A DNA stretch of 64,000 nucleotides from the NCBI GenBank assembly GCA_016792625.1, contig JAEUKK010000086.1, forward strand, positions 1-64,000, read 5' to 3'. This document shows, piece by piece, positions 42,368 through 50,636 of this stretch (the first letter of the stretch is position 1; every line of letters starts with the position of its first letter). The translations under genes were made by a program, and so were the position numbers. The notes beneath the pieces are model-generated. The model was not told the DNA's origin, searched no databases, and saw only the letters and a program-made list of their open reading frames with translations. The stretch is from Deltaproteobacteria bacterium. Lineage in GTDB: Bacteria; Myxococcota_A; UBA796; UBA2385.

Positions 42368-43243
42368 TCACTTGAGCTTGTAGACGTGGGTGCGCTGGCT
42401 GCCGTCTTTGCGGGTCAGCTCGACCTTGATGGTGTCGGCTTTGCGCACCTTCATGTAGGCAGCGAAGGCCTGGGGCACGTTGGTGACCTTCTCGCCGTTG
42501 ACGGTGTGCACGATGTCGCCGTTCTTGAGGCCACCCTGCCGCAGCACCGAGCACCTGGGCAGGTAGAGCTTCGCGCCGTCGCGGGCGCCATTTCCACCCT
42601 TGTGCAGCGAGACGCCGACCTGCTTCTCGAGCTCGCGCAGGTGGCTCGCGTACCAGTCGATGAGGTCGCGCTCGACCCGCCACTTGTCATCGGCGAGCTG
42701 GACGACCTCGTCGGTGGGCTCGCAGGGCTTCTTGGCGCCCTTGGGCCCCTCACCGGGCACGCCGTCTTTGGCCGCCTTGCCCGTGCCGCCCTCTTCGCCC
42801 CCCGTGGGCGCGCGCTCACCGCCGGCGGGCGCCTTGGCCTTCGCTTTGGCCTTCGCTTTGGCCTTGCTGCGGGGCGCGTCATCGGCCGCCGGCGGGGCCT
42901 CAGTGGGCGCCGCCTCGGGCGCCGGGGCGTCAGCGGGCGCGGCCTCGGGCACCGGATTGGCGGCCGGCGGCACATAGAGGCTGATCGAGACCGGCCCCTC
43001 AGGCTGCTGCAGCTCGGCGGCGGCCTCGGGCGCCGCGGCGCGGGCCTCACCGCCGCCATCACCGATGGGGCCGTCGTTTTCGGTCTCTTCGCCCGGCGTG
43101 TCGAGGGGGGCCGCGACCTGCTGCCAGAGCAGCCAAGCCGCCAGCGCGCCGCCATGCGCCGAGGCCGACCCGAGGCAAGACAGCACGAGCAGCGCCGCCT
43201 GCTGGACCGTCGAGAGGATGGTGGCGCGCGGCGGAGCAGACAA
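42368..43243 (-). CDS. TonB/GspC-like membrane protein with C-terminal PDZ domain
   Basis: 291 residues. A single hydrophobic segment (~13-40), then a long Pro/Ala/Glu and Lys-Ala-rich stretch (KAKAKAKAKAKAP) as in periplasm-spanning TonB linkers. The C-terminal ~55 residues (GLKNGDIVHTVNGEKVTNVPQAFAAYM) form a PDZ domain as in GspC. No TonB C-terminal domain is visible. It is upstream of ExbB and ExbD, so it may be the energy transducer they drive. Start is uncertain: TTG at 43243, with CGAGGCCGCT before it and a TAGGCT box 25 bp upstream, is favoured. Confidence 0.68.
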   Translation of the reverse strand: MSAPPRATILSTVQQAALLVLSCLGSASAHGGALAAWLLWQQVAAPLDTPGEETENDGPIGDGGGEARAAAPEAAAELQQPEGPVSISLYVPPAANPVPEAAPADAPAPEAAPTEAPPAADDAPRSKAKAKAKAKAKAPAGGERAPTGGEEGGTGKAAKDGVPGEGPKGAKKPCEPTDEVVQLADDKWRVERDLIDWYASHLRELEKQVGVSLHKGGNGARDGAKLYLPRCSVLRQGGLKNGDIVHTVNGEKVTNVPQAFAAYMKVRKADTIKVELTRKDGSQRTHVYKLK

Positions 43244-43268
43244 AGCGGCCTCGAACGGAGCTCCCGCG

Positions 43269-43274
43269 AGCCTA
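43269..43274 (-). promoter_or_regulatory. candidate -10 box (TAGGCT) of the PDZ-ExbB-ExbD operon
   Basis: Minus-strand GATAGGCT 25 bp upstream of the TTG at 43243 fits the recurrent TANNNT motif and supports that unusual start. Confidence 0.35.
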
Positions 43275-43307
43275 TCACCCTCAGGCCAGGGCCGGGCGGG
43301 CCCCGCC

Positions 43308-44123
43308 TCAGGCCGCCCCGCTAAAGAAGTGCTCCCAGAGCGAGAGCAGAATCTCGAAGACGATGAGCAGCACGACCGCCCACTCGAGCTGGGTGCTCTG
43401 CCGGCCATGGCCCAGGTCGATGAAGATCTCGGTGGCGTCCTCGACCGCGCGCAGCTTGTGCAGCAGCGCCTCGTGGCGGCGCGGCATCTCGAGGTTGTGG
43501 AACAGCGCCTCGTAGAGGTCGGCCACCTTCTGGTCGCGCCAGGTCTCTTCGGGGCGGTCGACCAAGTAGAACCAGCTGGTCATCAACAGGCGCTCGCTGG
43601 TGATGCTGCCGATCTTCTTCATCAAGGCCGAGGACCGGCTGGGCGGGCGGCCCTTGGCCTTCAAATCTTGGGCCAACAGCAAGGTCTCTTCGACCAAGCG
43701 GTCGGCGGCGTGCTCAAAGCGCTCCAGCGCGGCGCTCTGGGCCAGCAGCAGGCAGGCCGCGGTCACCAGATCGGGCCGGTCGTCGGGCAGGGCGATGCGG
43801 TCCCAGTCCACCCGCGGCGGGGTGTTCACGCCCTCGGGCGCCTCGATGAGGGTGTAGGTCTCGGCGGTGCGGTAGAGCACCTTGCAAGCGGTGACCGCCT
43901 CGATCATGCGGAGGGTCTCGACGTCAGCCGCGTTCTTGCCCACATGCGCGACCGCGCCAAAGTCAAAGAGCATCAGCTGCTCGCCCGGCCGCAGCTCGAG
44001 CAGGGTGCCATAGGGGTAGCGGCGCAGCTCTTGCCAGGGCAGCTGCGCGGCGGCCTTGCCCGCGTCGAAGGAGCCATCGAGGGCGACGGCGGTGACGGCG
44101 GTTCCCTCGGCGGGGATGGTCAT
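43308..44123 (-). CDS. RMD1/DUF155-family membrane-anchored protein
   Basis: 271 residues. The pattern of RMD1 (yeast mitochondrial) and related bacterial DUF155 proteins is clear: RRYPYGTLLELRPGEQLMLFDFG near residue 35, helix-rich middle (AADRLVEETLLLAQDLK, EALFHNLEMPRRHEALLHKLRAVED) and a C-terminal transmembrane helix (LEWAVVLLIVFEILLSLWEHFF). Its biochemical role in bacteria is not established. Tail-anchored in the inner membrane by inference. The minus-strand GATAGCAGG in front may be its promoter. It stands alone between the ExbB set and a lipoprotein gene. Confidence 0.83.
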   Translation of the reverse strand: MTIPAEGTAVTAVALDGSFDAGKAAAQLPWQELRRYPYGTLLELRPGEQLMLFDFGAVAHVGKNAADVETLRMIEAVTACKVLYRTAETYTLIEAPEGVNTPPRVDWDRIALPDDRPDLVTAACLLLAQSAALERFEHAADRLVEETLLLAQDLKAKGRPPSRSSALMKKIGSITSERLLMTSWFYLVDRPEETWRDQKVADLYEALFHNLEMPRRHEALLHKLRAVEDATEIFIDLGHGRQSTQLEWAVVLLIVFEILLSLWEHFFSGAA

Positions 44124-44181
44124 GGGGCCTCCACCGACCTGCTATCCCGCGGGCCGCGGCCTCCCCTGGCAGGTGGTCCTC

Positions 44182-44218
44182 AAAACGCCGCGAGGGGGCC
44201 CCAGATGGGACCCCCTCG
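44182..44218 (-). terminator. Rho-independent terminator
   Basis: On the minus strand, CGAGGGGG pairs with CCCCCTCG (44191-44198 with 44211-44218), followed by a GCGTTTTGAGG U-rich tail. It ends the lipoprotein gene that stops at 44262, 44 bp upstream. Confidence 0.65.
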
Positions 44219-44261
44219 GGCTCGGCGCCCCGCCGAAGCGGCGCGCTCGATCAGCGGCCGA

Positions 44262-45311
44262 TCAGCACTCGCCAGCCGAGGTGTCTTCGCAGGTGCTCGA
44301 CGCGCACTCGGAGTGGCAGTCCTCTTCGTCGATGCAGACGAGGCTGGCGCCCTGGGCGGTGGCGGTGATCTGGTCGGCGAGCACGTCGACGCAGTAGGCC
44401 GCGCCGTCGCTGTCACAGGCGCCGCAGGTCACGCCGAAGCCGATCAGGAGGCCGCAGACCTCGTCGGGGTCGGTCACGCCGAGCAGGTCGCCGAGCAGGG
44501 GCGCGAGGGTACGGGCGTCGAGCTGGCCCTCGAGGCGGCCGCCGCCGAAGTAGCTGCCGTCGGCGGAGAAGGCGCCGCTGATGCTCAGGCCGTTGATGGT
44601 GATCGACACGCCGGCCACGTTCAGCGTGGTGTCAGCGGGGCCGACCTGGAAGGAGGGGTTGTCGAAGGTGGCGGTCGGGAAGGGGATGGAGGGGGTGCAG
44701 TAGTCCTGCACGCCGCTGCCATCGGCGTCGATCGCGCCGATCATCTCGATGCTGGTGTCGGACGCGGTGCTCACGCCCACCAGGATGTTGTTCTCGAGCG
44801 AGCCGAGAAGCAGGTCGGCCACGCCAGCGGGCTGCACGAAGCGGGACTCGGCGAGGTTGACCACGAAGGTCGAGCCCGAGAGGTCGACGGTCACCGGCGC
44901 GCCGAGCGAGCTGGTGGTGAAGGCCGCCGAGCCGTTGGCGCCGCCGTCACACACCGAGATGTTCACGGTGTAGGCGGTGGAGGGGGCCAGGCCCGCGTCG
45001 GGGGTGAAGATGGCGGTGAGGCCGTCGGCGCTGAAGCTGGTCGAGCCGCCGACCGCGGTGCCCGCGGCGTCGGCGACGCTGATGCTCGCCGAGGCGTCGG
45101 CCGCGGAGAGGGTGACCTCGACCGGGTCGAGGTAGAAGTGGGTGGTGCTGTCGGGGGCCGGGTTGCTGAGCGCGTAGGTGACGTCGCAGCCGCCGCCATC
45201 GGCGCCGTCACTAGCGCCGTCGCCGCCGCCAGCGCTGCCGCTGTCTTCTTTGTCACCACCAGCGCAGCCAATCGTAGCAAAGGCCGCCAGGATCAATGCA
45301 TACCGCGACAT
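44262..45311 (-). CDS. lipoprotein with Ig-like (Big_5) domain, function unknown
   Basis: 349 residues. Lipobox in LAAFATIGCAGG, then a Gly/Asp-rich linker and a Big_5-type domain (ALSNPAPDSTTHFYLDPVEVTLS, FTPDAGLAPSTAYTVNISV). The remaining ~200 residues form a beta-rich domain with cysteine-rich ends (CTPS, CGLL, TCGACD, DCHSECASSTCEDTSAGEC). Many cysteines suggest an oxidised, outer-membrane or extracellular location. Own terminator follows at 44182-44218, so it is a single-gene transcript. No enzyme motif recognised. Confidence 0.75.
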   Translation of the reverse strand: MSRYALILAAFATIGCAGGDKEDSGSAGGGDGASDGADGGGCDVTYALSNPAPDSTTHFYLDPVEVTLSAADASASISVADAAGTAVGGSTSFSADGLTAIFTPDAGLAPSTAYTVNISVCDGGANGSAAFTTSSLGAPVTVDLSGSTFVVNLAESRFVQPAGVADLLLGSLENNILVGVSTASDTSIEMIGAIDADGSGVQDYCTPSIPFPTATFDNPSFQVGPADTTLNVAGVSITINGLSISGAFSADGSYFGGGRLEGQLDARTLAPLLGDLLGVTDPDEVCGLLIGFGVTCGACDSDGAAYCVDVLADQITATAQGASLVCIDEEDCHSECASSTCEDTSAGEC

Positions 45312-45501
45312 GTGTCCTCCATCTCTCTGGCTCTTGCCAGCATCGCCGGGGGGGGCCCGGCTGGGTCAGTCTCGGCGCGAATCGCGCCGCGTCCGGCGCA
45401 CACTACTGCGCGCCGTCGCGCGGTGTCAACACGAGCCGCAGCGTCGCCGTCCGCGGTGACCTAGTGCCCGCTACCCCCGAGGCTGTGGCTGGCCCAGCGG
45501 C

Positions 45502-45759
45502 TCAGGCGGGCTGCGCCGCGAGCTTTCCGCCGATCTCCTCGACCAGCGCGTCGAGCAGGCGCTGCTCGTCGGGGTCAAGGTTGCCCTGGGTCTTGACGCG
45601 CAGCATCTGCAGCACCTGATGGCTATGCCGGGCCAAGGCCAGGTCTGGCTGAACAGGCGCCCCATCGGGGTGGGGCACCAGCCCGAGGCTGACCATCGCC
45701 GAGCTGCCGAGGCTCACCAAGAACTGAGAGAAGTTGCAGGAGTCCACACAGGCGCTCAT
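45502..45759 (-). CDS. DUF1844 domain protein
   Basis: 85 residues. The FSQFLVSLGSSAMVSLGLVPHPDG opening, LALARHSHQVLQMLRVKTQGNL and LLDALVEEI match DUF1844, a small helical family of unknown function that is widespread in this and related phyla. ATG preceded by CGAGGTCCCG. Located 46 bp upstream of nothing but intergenic DNA and just after the HtrA gene, so it may be on the HtrA transcript (46 bp gap). Confidence 0.88.
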   Translation of the reverse strand: MSACVDSCNFSQFLVSLGSSAMVSLGLVPHPDGAPVQPDLALARHSHQVLQMLRVKTQGNLDPDEQRLLDALVEEIGGKLAAQPA

Positions 45760-45805
45760 CGGGACCTCGTCGGGGGTCGCGCCCCCTGGCGGAAGGAGGG
45801 GCTGC

Positions 45806-47182
45806 TCAGAGGGGGAGGGTGAGGCGGGCGACGGCCTCAGCTCGGCGGATGGTCAGCAAGGCGTCGGGTCGGTGGCCGCTCTTCGCCCGGAGCACCAGCT
45901 GCTCGAGGCCGGCCAGCCCGCGCACCGCTTGGCCGTTGATGGCGAGGATGGCGTCGCCAGGCCGCAGGCCGCGCGCGGCGAAGGCCCCGCCCGGCAGCAC
46001 CCGCGCCACGACCACCTGACCGTCACGCTCCACCGGAACAACGCCAAGCACGTCATTCATACTGAACGCGAACACGCTTGTGGGCACGGGGCCGGGGCTG
46101 AGGCGCGCCTCGACCCGCGCGCCGCCCCGCAGCAGCTCGGCCTGCACCGGCTCGGCGCCCGCCTGCCCAGCCAGCCAGGCGTTGAGGTCAGACCGCCCCT
46201 GCACGGGCCGGCCGTCGACCGCCCGCAGCAGGTCACCGGCCTGCAGCCCTGCGGCGGCGGCGGGGCCGTCGGGGTGCACCCGCACCACCTGGGCCGCGCT
46301 CTGGCGACCGTCGGGCCCGCGCAGCACGACGTCGACGAGGTCAACGCCGAGCCAGGGCACCTGCACTTCGCCGAACTCGACGAGGTCCCGCGCCACCTTC
46401 ACCGCGCGGTCGACCGGGATGGCGAAGCCGATGCCCTGCGCGTCGGCGCGCACCGCGGTGTTGATGCCGATGAGCGCGCCGGTCACGTCGAGGAGGGGGC
46501 CGCCCGAGTTGCCCGGGTTGATGCTCGCGTCGGTCTGGATGAAGTCTTGGTAGACGCGGGCCTCGGTCTCGAGCGCGCGGCTGGTCGCCGAGACCACGCC
46601 GGTGGTCACCGTGTGCCCGAGGCCAAAAGGGTTGCCGATGGCGATGACCGGCTCGCCCAACATCAGGCCCGCGCTGCTGCCGATCGGCGCCGCCCGCAGG
46701 CCCGTCGCGCCCCGCAGCCGCAGCACAGCGAGGTCGAGCTCGGGGGCGACGCCGAGCAGATCGGCCTCAAAACGCCGGCCGTCGGCGAAGGTGGCGGTCA
46801 GCCGCTGCGCCTGTTCGACCACGTGGGCGTTGGTCAAGACCACGCCCTGCTCGTCAATCACGACGCCGCTGCCATCAGAGGCGCCCAGGGACTGGCCGCC
46901 CCAAAAGGGGTCGCGCTGCAGGCGCTCGGCCCGGATGCTGACCACCGCCGGCGCCACCCGGTCGACGGCGGCGACCACCGGCGTGCGGCGCGCGGGATCG
47001 ATCACCGGAGCGTCAGCCCCCACGGACACACCGAGCGGGAGGGCGGGTGGGGCCGTCGGAGGCACCGGGTCGCCGCCGCGCTCGGCCACCGCGCCGACGC
47101 CCAGCGACAGACCCACGCCCAGGAACACCCCCATCAGGAGCAGCGCGGCGGCGGCGTCGAGCGGTCGCGGTCGGCCTAGCAC
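45806..47182 (-). CDS. S1C serine protease, DegP/HtrA type with two PDZ domains
   Basis: 458 residues. Signal anchor (ALLLMGVFLGVGLSLGVGA). Chymotrypsin-like triad: His in TNAHVV (~118), Asp in LDLAVLRL (~148), Ser in NPGNSGGPLL (~223). Two PDZ domains follow (VHPDGPAAAAGLQAGDLLRAVDG and VLPGGAFAARGLRPGDAILAING). It acts in the periplasm in folding quality control. GTG at 47182 is the better start because GGAG precedes it and the signal anchor begins right after; the longer frame begins at TTG 47254 with a Pro/Arg-rich extension. Divergent from bamD. Confidence 0.92.
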   Translation of the reverse strand: MLGRPRPLDAAAALLLMGVFLGVGLSLGVGAVAERGGDPVPPTAPPALPLGVSVGADAPVIDPARRTPVVAAVDRVAPAVVSIRAERLQRDPFWGGQSLGASDGSGVVIDEQGVVLTNAHVVEQAQRLTATFADGRRFEADLLGVAPELDLAVLRLRGATGLRAAPIGSSAGLMLGEPVIAIGNPFGLGHTVTTGVVSATSRALETEARVYQDFIQTDASINPGNSGGPLLDVTGALIGINTAVRADAQGIGFAIPVDRAVKVARDLVEFGEVQVPWLGVDLVDVVLRGPDGRQSAAQVVRVHPDGPAAAAGLQAGDLLRAVDGRPVQGRSDLNAWLAGQAGAEPVQAELLRGGARVEARLSPGPVPTSVFAFSMNDVLGVVPVERDGQVVVARVLPGGAFAARGLRPGDAILAINGQAVRGLAGLEQLVLRAKSGHRPDALLTIRRAEAVARLTLPL

Positions 47183-47289
47183 CCCTGCTCCCACGCCGCG
47201 GGTGGTGGGTGGCCGCGGCGAGCGGCTCGCTAGGCACGCCGGCGATGAAGGCAAGGCCCGGCGCGCTCGCCACGGCCCCGGGCGCGGGC

Positions 47290-47295
47290 TACCCT
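47290..47295 (+). promoter_or_regulatory. candidate -10 box (TACCCT) for bamD
   Basis: GGCTACCCT lies 21 bp before the GTG at 47317. Weak evidence; included because the same TANNNT class recurs. Confidence 0.25.
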
Positions 47296-47316
47296 CCGCC
47301 GTGCTTTGGAGCGCTG

Positions 47317-48120
47317 GTGACCCTCTCGACTACTTCAGGCTTGCGCCGCTCCCCCCTCTCTGGCGTGCTGGCGCTGCTCCTCGCGGCGACCCTCGCCCTG
47401 CTCGCCCTCGGCCCCGCCGAGGCCGAGGCCGAGGCCCGCCGCCAGCTCAGCGTGCAAGAGCAGTTCGAGCTCGGCCGCCGCTACAGCAAGCGCGGCTACC
47501 ATGTGCGGGCGCTCGAAGAGTTCAACCGCATCCGCAACAATTACCGAGATGACCCCTACGCGGTCAAAGCCGAGCTGGCGATCGCCGACGTCTACTTTGA
47601 CCAAGCCGAGTGGGATCAGGCGCGCCTCTCCTACGAGGACTTTTTGCGGATGCACCCGCGCCACCCCGAGCTTGACTACGTGGTGTGGCGCATCGGCCTG
47701 ACCTCACTGAAAAAGGCCGCCAAGATCGCCGCCCGCGACCAGTCGTGGACGCTCGAGGCCATCAACGCCTGGACCGGCTTTGATCGCCGCTTCCCCGACA
47801 GCGTGCACAAGGCCGAGGTCACCGAGAAGCTGACCGAGTGCACCGAGCGCTTGGCCAAAAAAGAGCTGCTCATCGCCCGCTTCTACGCCAAACGAAAGGC
47901 GTGGCGGGCGGTCGAAGGTCGGGCCCGGGGCGTGCTCGCCGCCTACCCCGAGAGCGCCCACGTGGTCGAGTCCATGGCCCTGCTCGCCGTGGCCTACGCC
48001 CACCAGGGCAAGGCCGACCGCAGCGACGAGGTGCTCCGCCGGCTCGCCGAGGCCGACGCCGACGCCCACAAGCGCGCCGCCGCCCAGGTCGAGCGCGCGC
48101 GGGCCCGCGCGGAGGGCTGA
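47317..48120 (+). CDS. bamD: BamD-like outer-membrane assembly lipoprotein/TPR protein
   Basis: 267 residues. Signal peptide GVLALLLAATLALLALGPAEA; a clear lipobox cysteine is not seen, which is unusual for BamD. Then TPR repeats (FELGRRYSKRGYHVRALEEFNRI, KAELAIADVYFDQAEWDQARLSYEDFLRMHPRHPELDYVVWRIGL) and the helix AWTGFDRRFPDSVHKAEVTEKLTECTERLAKKELLIARFYAKRKAW, which resembles BamD closely. It links BamA and BamC/E in the beta-barrel assembly machinery. GTG start 47317 (TTTGGAG before it) puts the signal peptide at the N-terminus; ATG 47245 is upstream in frame. Confidence 0.85.
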   Translation: MTLSTTSGLRRSPLSGVLALLLAATLALLALGPAEAEAEARRQLSVQEQFELGRRYSKRGYHVRALEEFNRIRNNYRDDPYAVKAELAIADVYFDQAEWDQARLSYEDFLRMHPRHPELDYVVWRIGLTSLKKAAKIAARDQSWTLEAINAWTGFDRRFPDSVHKAEVTEKLTECTERLAKKELLIARFYAKRKAWRAVEGRARGVLAAYPESAHVVESMALLAVAYAHQGKADRSDEVLRRLAEADADAHKRAAAQVERARARAEG

Positions 48121-48693
48121 GTGCGCCGCGCACCCCGCTGCGCGCTGGCGGGCGCTGGGTCCGCGCTGGCCAGCTGGGCGCTCGCGGCCTGTGGTGCGCC
48201 CGCGGGCGCGGGCCCCGAAAAAGACAGCGGCGGCGACGGCGGAGCGCGCGCCCCCCTGCTGGTCGAGGGGGTGCGCTGGCGCCCCGACGCCCCCGACGCC
48301 GGGCCGTGGACGCCGCCGGCAGAGGCGGCAAACTGCACCGAAGAAGGCTGGCGCACCGAGGCCGACTTCTTCGAGATCCAGTCCGACCTCTGCGTCTGGG
48401 GCGTGTTCTCGCAGCCCCTGCTCGGCGATGTGGCCGAGGGCGACCGCCTCCGCTTCGTGCTGTGGACCGAGGAGCTCTGGGCGCCCGTGCCCTACACCGC
48501 CACCTTCGCCTTTGCCTTCGGCGATGACATCGTCTGGGAGCAGCAATTCGACGTGCCGGGCGACAGCCGCATCCTCGAGCTCGAGGCCTGGGCCCCCGCC
48601 GCCCAGCCCGCGGGCACCCTGGCGACCCTGCACCTCGACAACCACGGCATCAACTCGTGGCGCATCAACGACATTGAGCTGGCCGACCCCTGA
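48121..48693 (+). CDS. small lipoprotein of unknown function
   Basis: 190 residues. Lipobox in SWALAACGAPAG, a short Asp/Gly linker (EKDSGGDGGARAP), then a beta-rich domain with the Trp-rich LRFVLWTEELWAPVPYTATF and LATLHLDNHGINSWRINDIEL. No family recognised. GTG at 48121 comes directly after the bamD stop, with GGAGGG in the end of bamD serving as ribosome-binding site, so they are coupled. The function may relate to the outer membrane because of bamD. Confidence 0.7.
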   Translation: MRRAPRCALAGAGSALASWALAACGAPAGAGPEKDSGGDGGARAPLLVEGVRWRPDAPDAGPWTPPAEAANCTEEGWRTEADFFEIQSDLCVWGVFSQPLLGDVAEGDRLRFVLWTEELWAPVPYTATFAFAFGDDIVWEQQFDVPGDSRILELEAWAPAAQPAGTLATLHLDNHGINSWRINDIELADP

Positions 48694-48726
48694 GCCCGGC
48701 CGCGGGGGCCCGGGGTGGCGACCCCC

Positions 48727-49539
48727 TCACTCCTCGCCCTCGGCGCCGTCGAGACCGGCCAGCTCCTCCTCCGCCGCTGCCCGGGCGAGGCGCTTGACGC
48801 CCCGCTTGAACCCGAGGTCGAACTCCTCCCGAAGCTGCTTGGAGATACCCCCAGGCACGCTGTTCACGAAGCGCTCGGCGGCGAAGGCATCCTCGGTGGC
48901 CCAGGTGCGCAGGGCGCGCGACACGACCTTGCGCACCGCCGCCTCTTCGTCGCGGTGAAAGGCGCGCAGCACCGGGTCGAGCACGGCCTCAAGCGGGCGC
49001 TCGACGAAGACGACGTCCTTGACGCCGAGGCGCGCGCGCAAGGCGGCGGCCGCGGGGCCCTCGACCGGCAGCGGCAGGGCGGCGAGCGCGGCGGCCACGG
49101 CGACCCGGCGGCGGTGGGCTGGGGCCCCACGCAGGCCCGCGAGCCGGGGCCCCGCCTCTTCCCCGAGGGTCGCCATCAGGCCTGGGCCGACCAACATCCA
49201 GCCCAACGCATCGGCGCTGGCGTGATCGTCGACGAGCTCACCCCACCAGCGGCTCAGCTCGAGGGCCTCGTCGGGGGCGTCGGGCAGGGCCGCGGCGGCG
49301 AGGCCGAGCGCCAGCAGACCATCCTCAAAGGCGGTGGAGAAGATCGCCCGGAGCGCCGGCGCGTGCAGGGGCAGGGCGGTGGGCTCTGCCGTCCACACCT
49401 CGACGAGGAGGCGCGCCAGCTCAGCGAAGGGCACGCCCCGCAGCCCCCGCAGCGGCCGGAGGTGCTGGCGCTGCTTGCGGGCGTAGGCGGGGTCGGCGAG
49501 CGCGTCCAGGCGCGCGCGGATGAGATCGACGTCGTACAT
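48727..49539 (-). CDS. AlkD-like DNA alkylation repair protein (HEAT-type)
   Basis: 270 residues of helical pairs (VPFAELARLLVEVWTAEPTA, DEALELSRWWGELVDDHASADALGW, DPVLRAFHRDEEAAVRKVVSRALRTWATEDAFAAERFV). The AlkD family uses HEAT-like repeats to excise alkylated bases without base flipping. The match to the Trp and Asp positions in the central repeats is moderate; the substrate or activity could differ. ATG 49539; only a weak ribosome-binding site. Convergent with the bamD operon. Confidence 0.65.
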   Translation of the reverse strand: MYDVDLIRARLDALADPAYARKQRQHLRPLRGLRGVPFAELARLLVEVWTAEPTALPLHAPALRAIFSTAFEDGLLALGLAAAALPDAPDEALELSRWWGELVDDHASADALGWMLVGPGLMATLGEEAGPRLAGLRGAPAHRRRVAVAAALAALPLPVEGPAAAALRARLGVKDVVFVERPLEAVLDPVLRAFHRDEEAAVRKVVSRALRTWATEDAFAAERFVNSVPGGISKQLREEFDLGFKRGVKRLARAAAEEELAGLDGAEGEE

Positions 49540-49650
49540 GCAGCCTTCGGGGAGCCACGGCGGATGGCGCGCTCCACGGAGAGCGGGGCGCGCGCGGGCG
49601 GGGCGGGCTAACCCGGGCCATCCCCGGGGTGGTCGGGGCGCGGAGGGGTG

Positions 49651-50592
49651 ATGGGCGCAGCGCAGGGCCGAGGCCGAACCGGCGCCGAGGCGTCGATCAT
49701 CCGGAAGTTCACGCTCTGGTGGTTTCGCCAGCCCGGCGCGATCAGCCATGTGTCGGTGAACGTGCAGATCGACGCCGGCCCGATGTTGGCCTACCTGGCC
49801 GCGCTCGCCGCCCAGCGCGCAGGCCAGACCCCCAAGATCACCGTGCAGCACCTGCTCGCCGGGGCCATCGGCCGCGCGCTGCACGCGGTGCCCGCTGCGA
49901 ACGCGCGCGTGGTGGGCGATCACATCGTGCCGCAGCCCCATGTCGGCCTCGCCATGCCCGTCAACCTGCTCGGCCGGGGTGCTGCCGAGACGGCAGCCGA
50001 GGGCGCCGAGCTCGGCATGGCCATCGTTGAGCGGGTCGAGAGCCGCAACCTCGTCGAGATCAGCGCCGCGACGCACCGCTCGGTCGAGGGCGAGCGCAGC
50101 GGCCGCTCGACCAACCCCTTTGTCGGCGTGGTGAAGAGGCTCGGCGCGCAGCTGCCGCAGCCCGCGCTGAATGTCGGCCTGAACCTGATGGCCCGCGGGG
50201 CGCGCAGCCGGCGGTTGCAGCGACCCGCCGAGGCCCTGCTGCCGGTGACCGCCGGGCTCACCAACCCGGGCGCGGCCCTCGGCCAGGCCCCGGGGGCACG
50301 TTTTATGGGGGCGGCCTTCTCCTTGCCCAACGCGCTGGTGCAGGTCGGCACGGTCTGGGGCATCACCGGCGTGCAGGACGAGGTGGTCGCCGTCGCGGGT
50401 CGGCCCGAGGTGCGGCCGATGCTGCCGGTGCTGCTCCTCTTTGATCACCGGCTCATCGATGGCGTGCGCGCCGGGCGCCTCTTGCACCGCTTCGCCGAGA
50501 TCTTGGCGGTGCCGGCGCTATGGTTCGGCGCAGACGGCGCACAGCCCGGCCCCAGCCCCGCGGCGGGCGCGCCCGGCGCTCCGCAGCCCTGA
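49651..50592 (+). CDS. lone 2-oxoacid dehydrogenase E2-type acyltransferase domain
   Basis: 313 residues. E2 catalytic-domain signature FDHRLIDGVRAGRLLHRF (His/Asp in HRLIDG, ~265) at the C-terminus. PQPHVGLAMPVNLL and GAAFSLPNALVQVGTVWGITGV are other conserved parts. There is no lipoyl domain, no E3-binding domain and no E1 or E3 gene nearby. The domain is complete in itself, so this may be an acyltransferase with a new substrate. ATG 49651 follows GGAGGGGTG; GTG 49648 is an alternative. Downstream gene 50637 is 44 bp away and may share the transcript. Confidence 0.85.
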   Translation: MGAAQGRGRTGAEASIIRKFTLWWFRQPGAISHVSVNVQIDAGPMLAYLAALAAQRAGQTPKITVQHLLAGAIGRALHAVPAANARVVGDHIVPQPHVGLAMPVNLLGRGAAETAAEGAELGMAIVERVESRNLVEISAATHRSVEGERSGRSTNPFVGVVKRLGAQLPQPALNVGLNLMARGARSRRLQRPAEALLPVTAGLTNPGAALGQAPGARFMGAAFSLPNALVQVGTVWGITGVQDEVVAVAGRPEVRPMLPVLLLFDHRLIDGVRAGRLLHRFAEILAVPALWFGADGAQPGPSPAAGAPGAPQP

Positions 50593-50636
50593 GCTCTCCC
50601 GCGCCCTGCGGCCCCCGACCCTCCTCTGAGGTGCCC

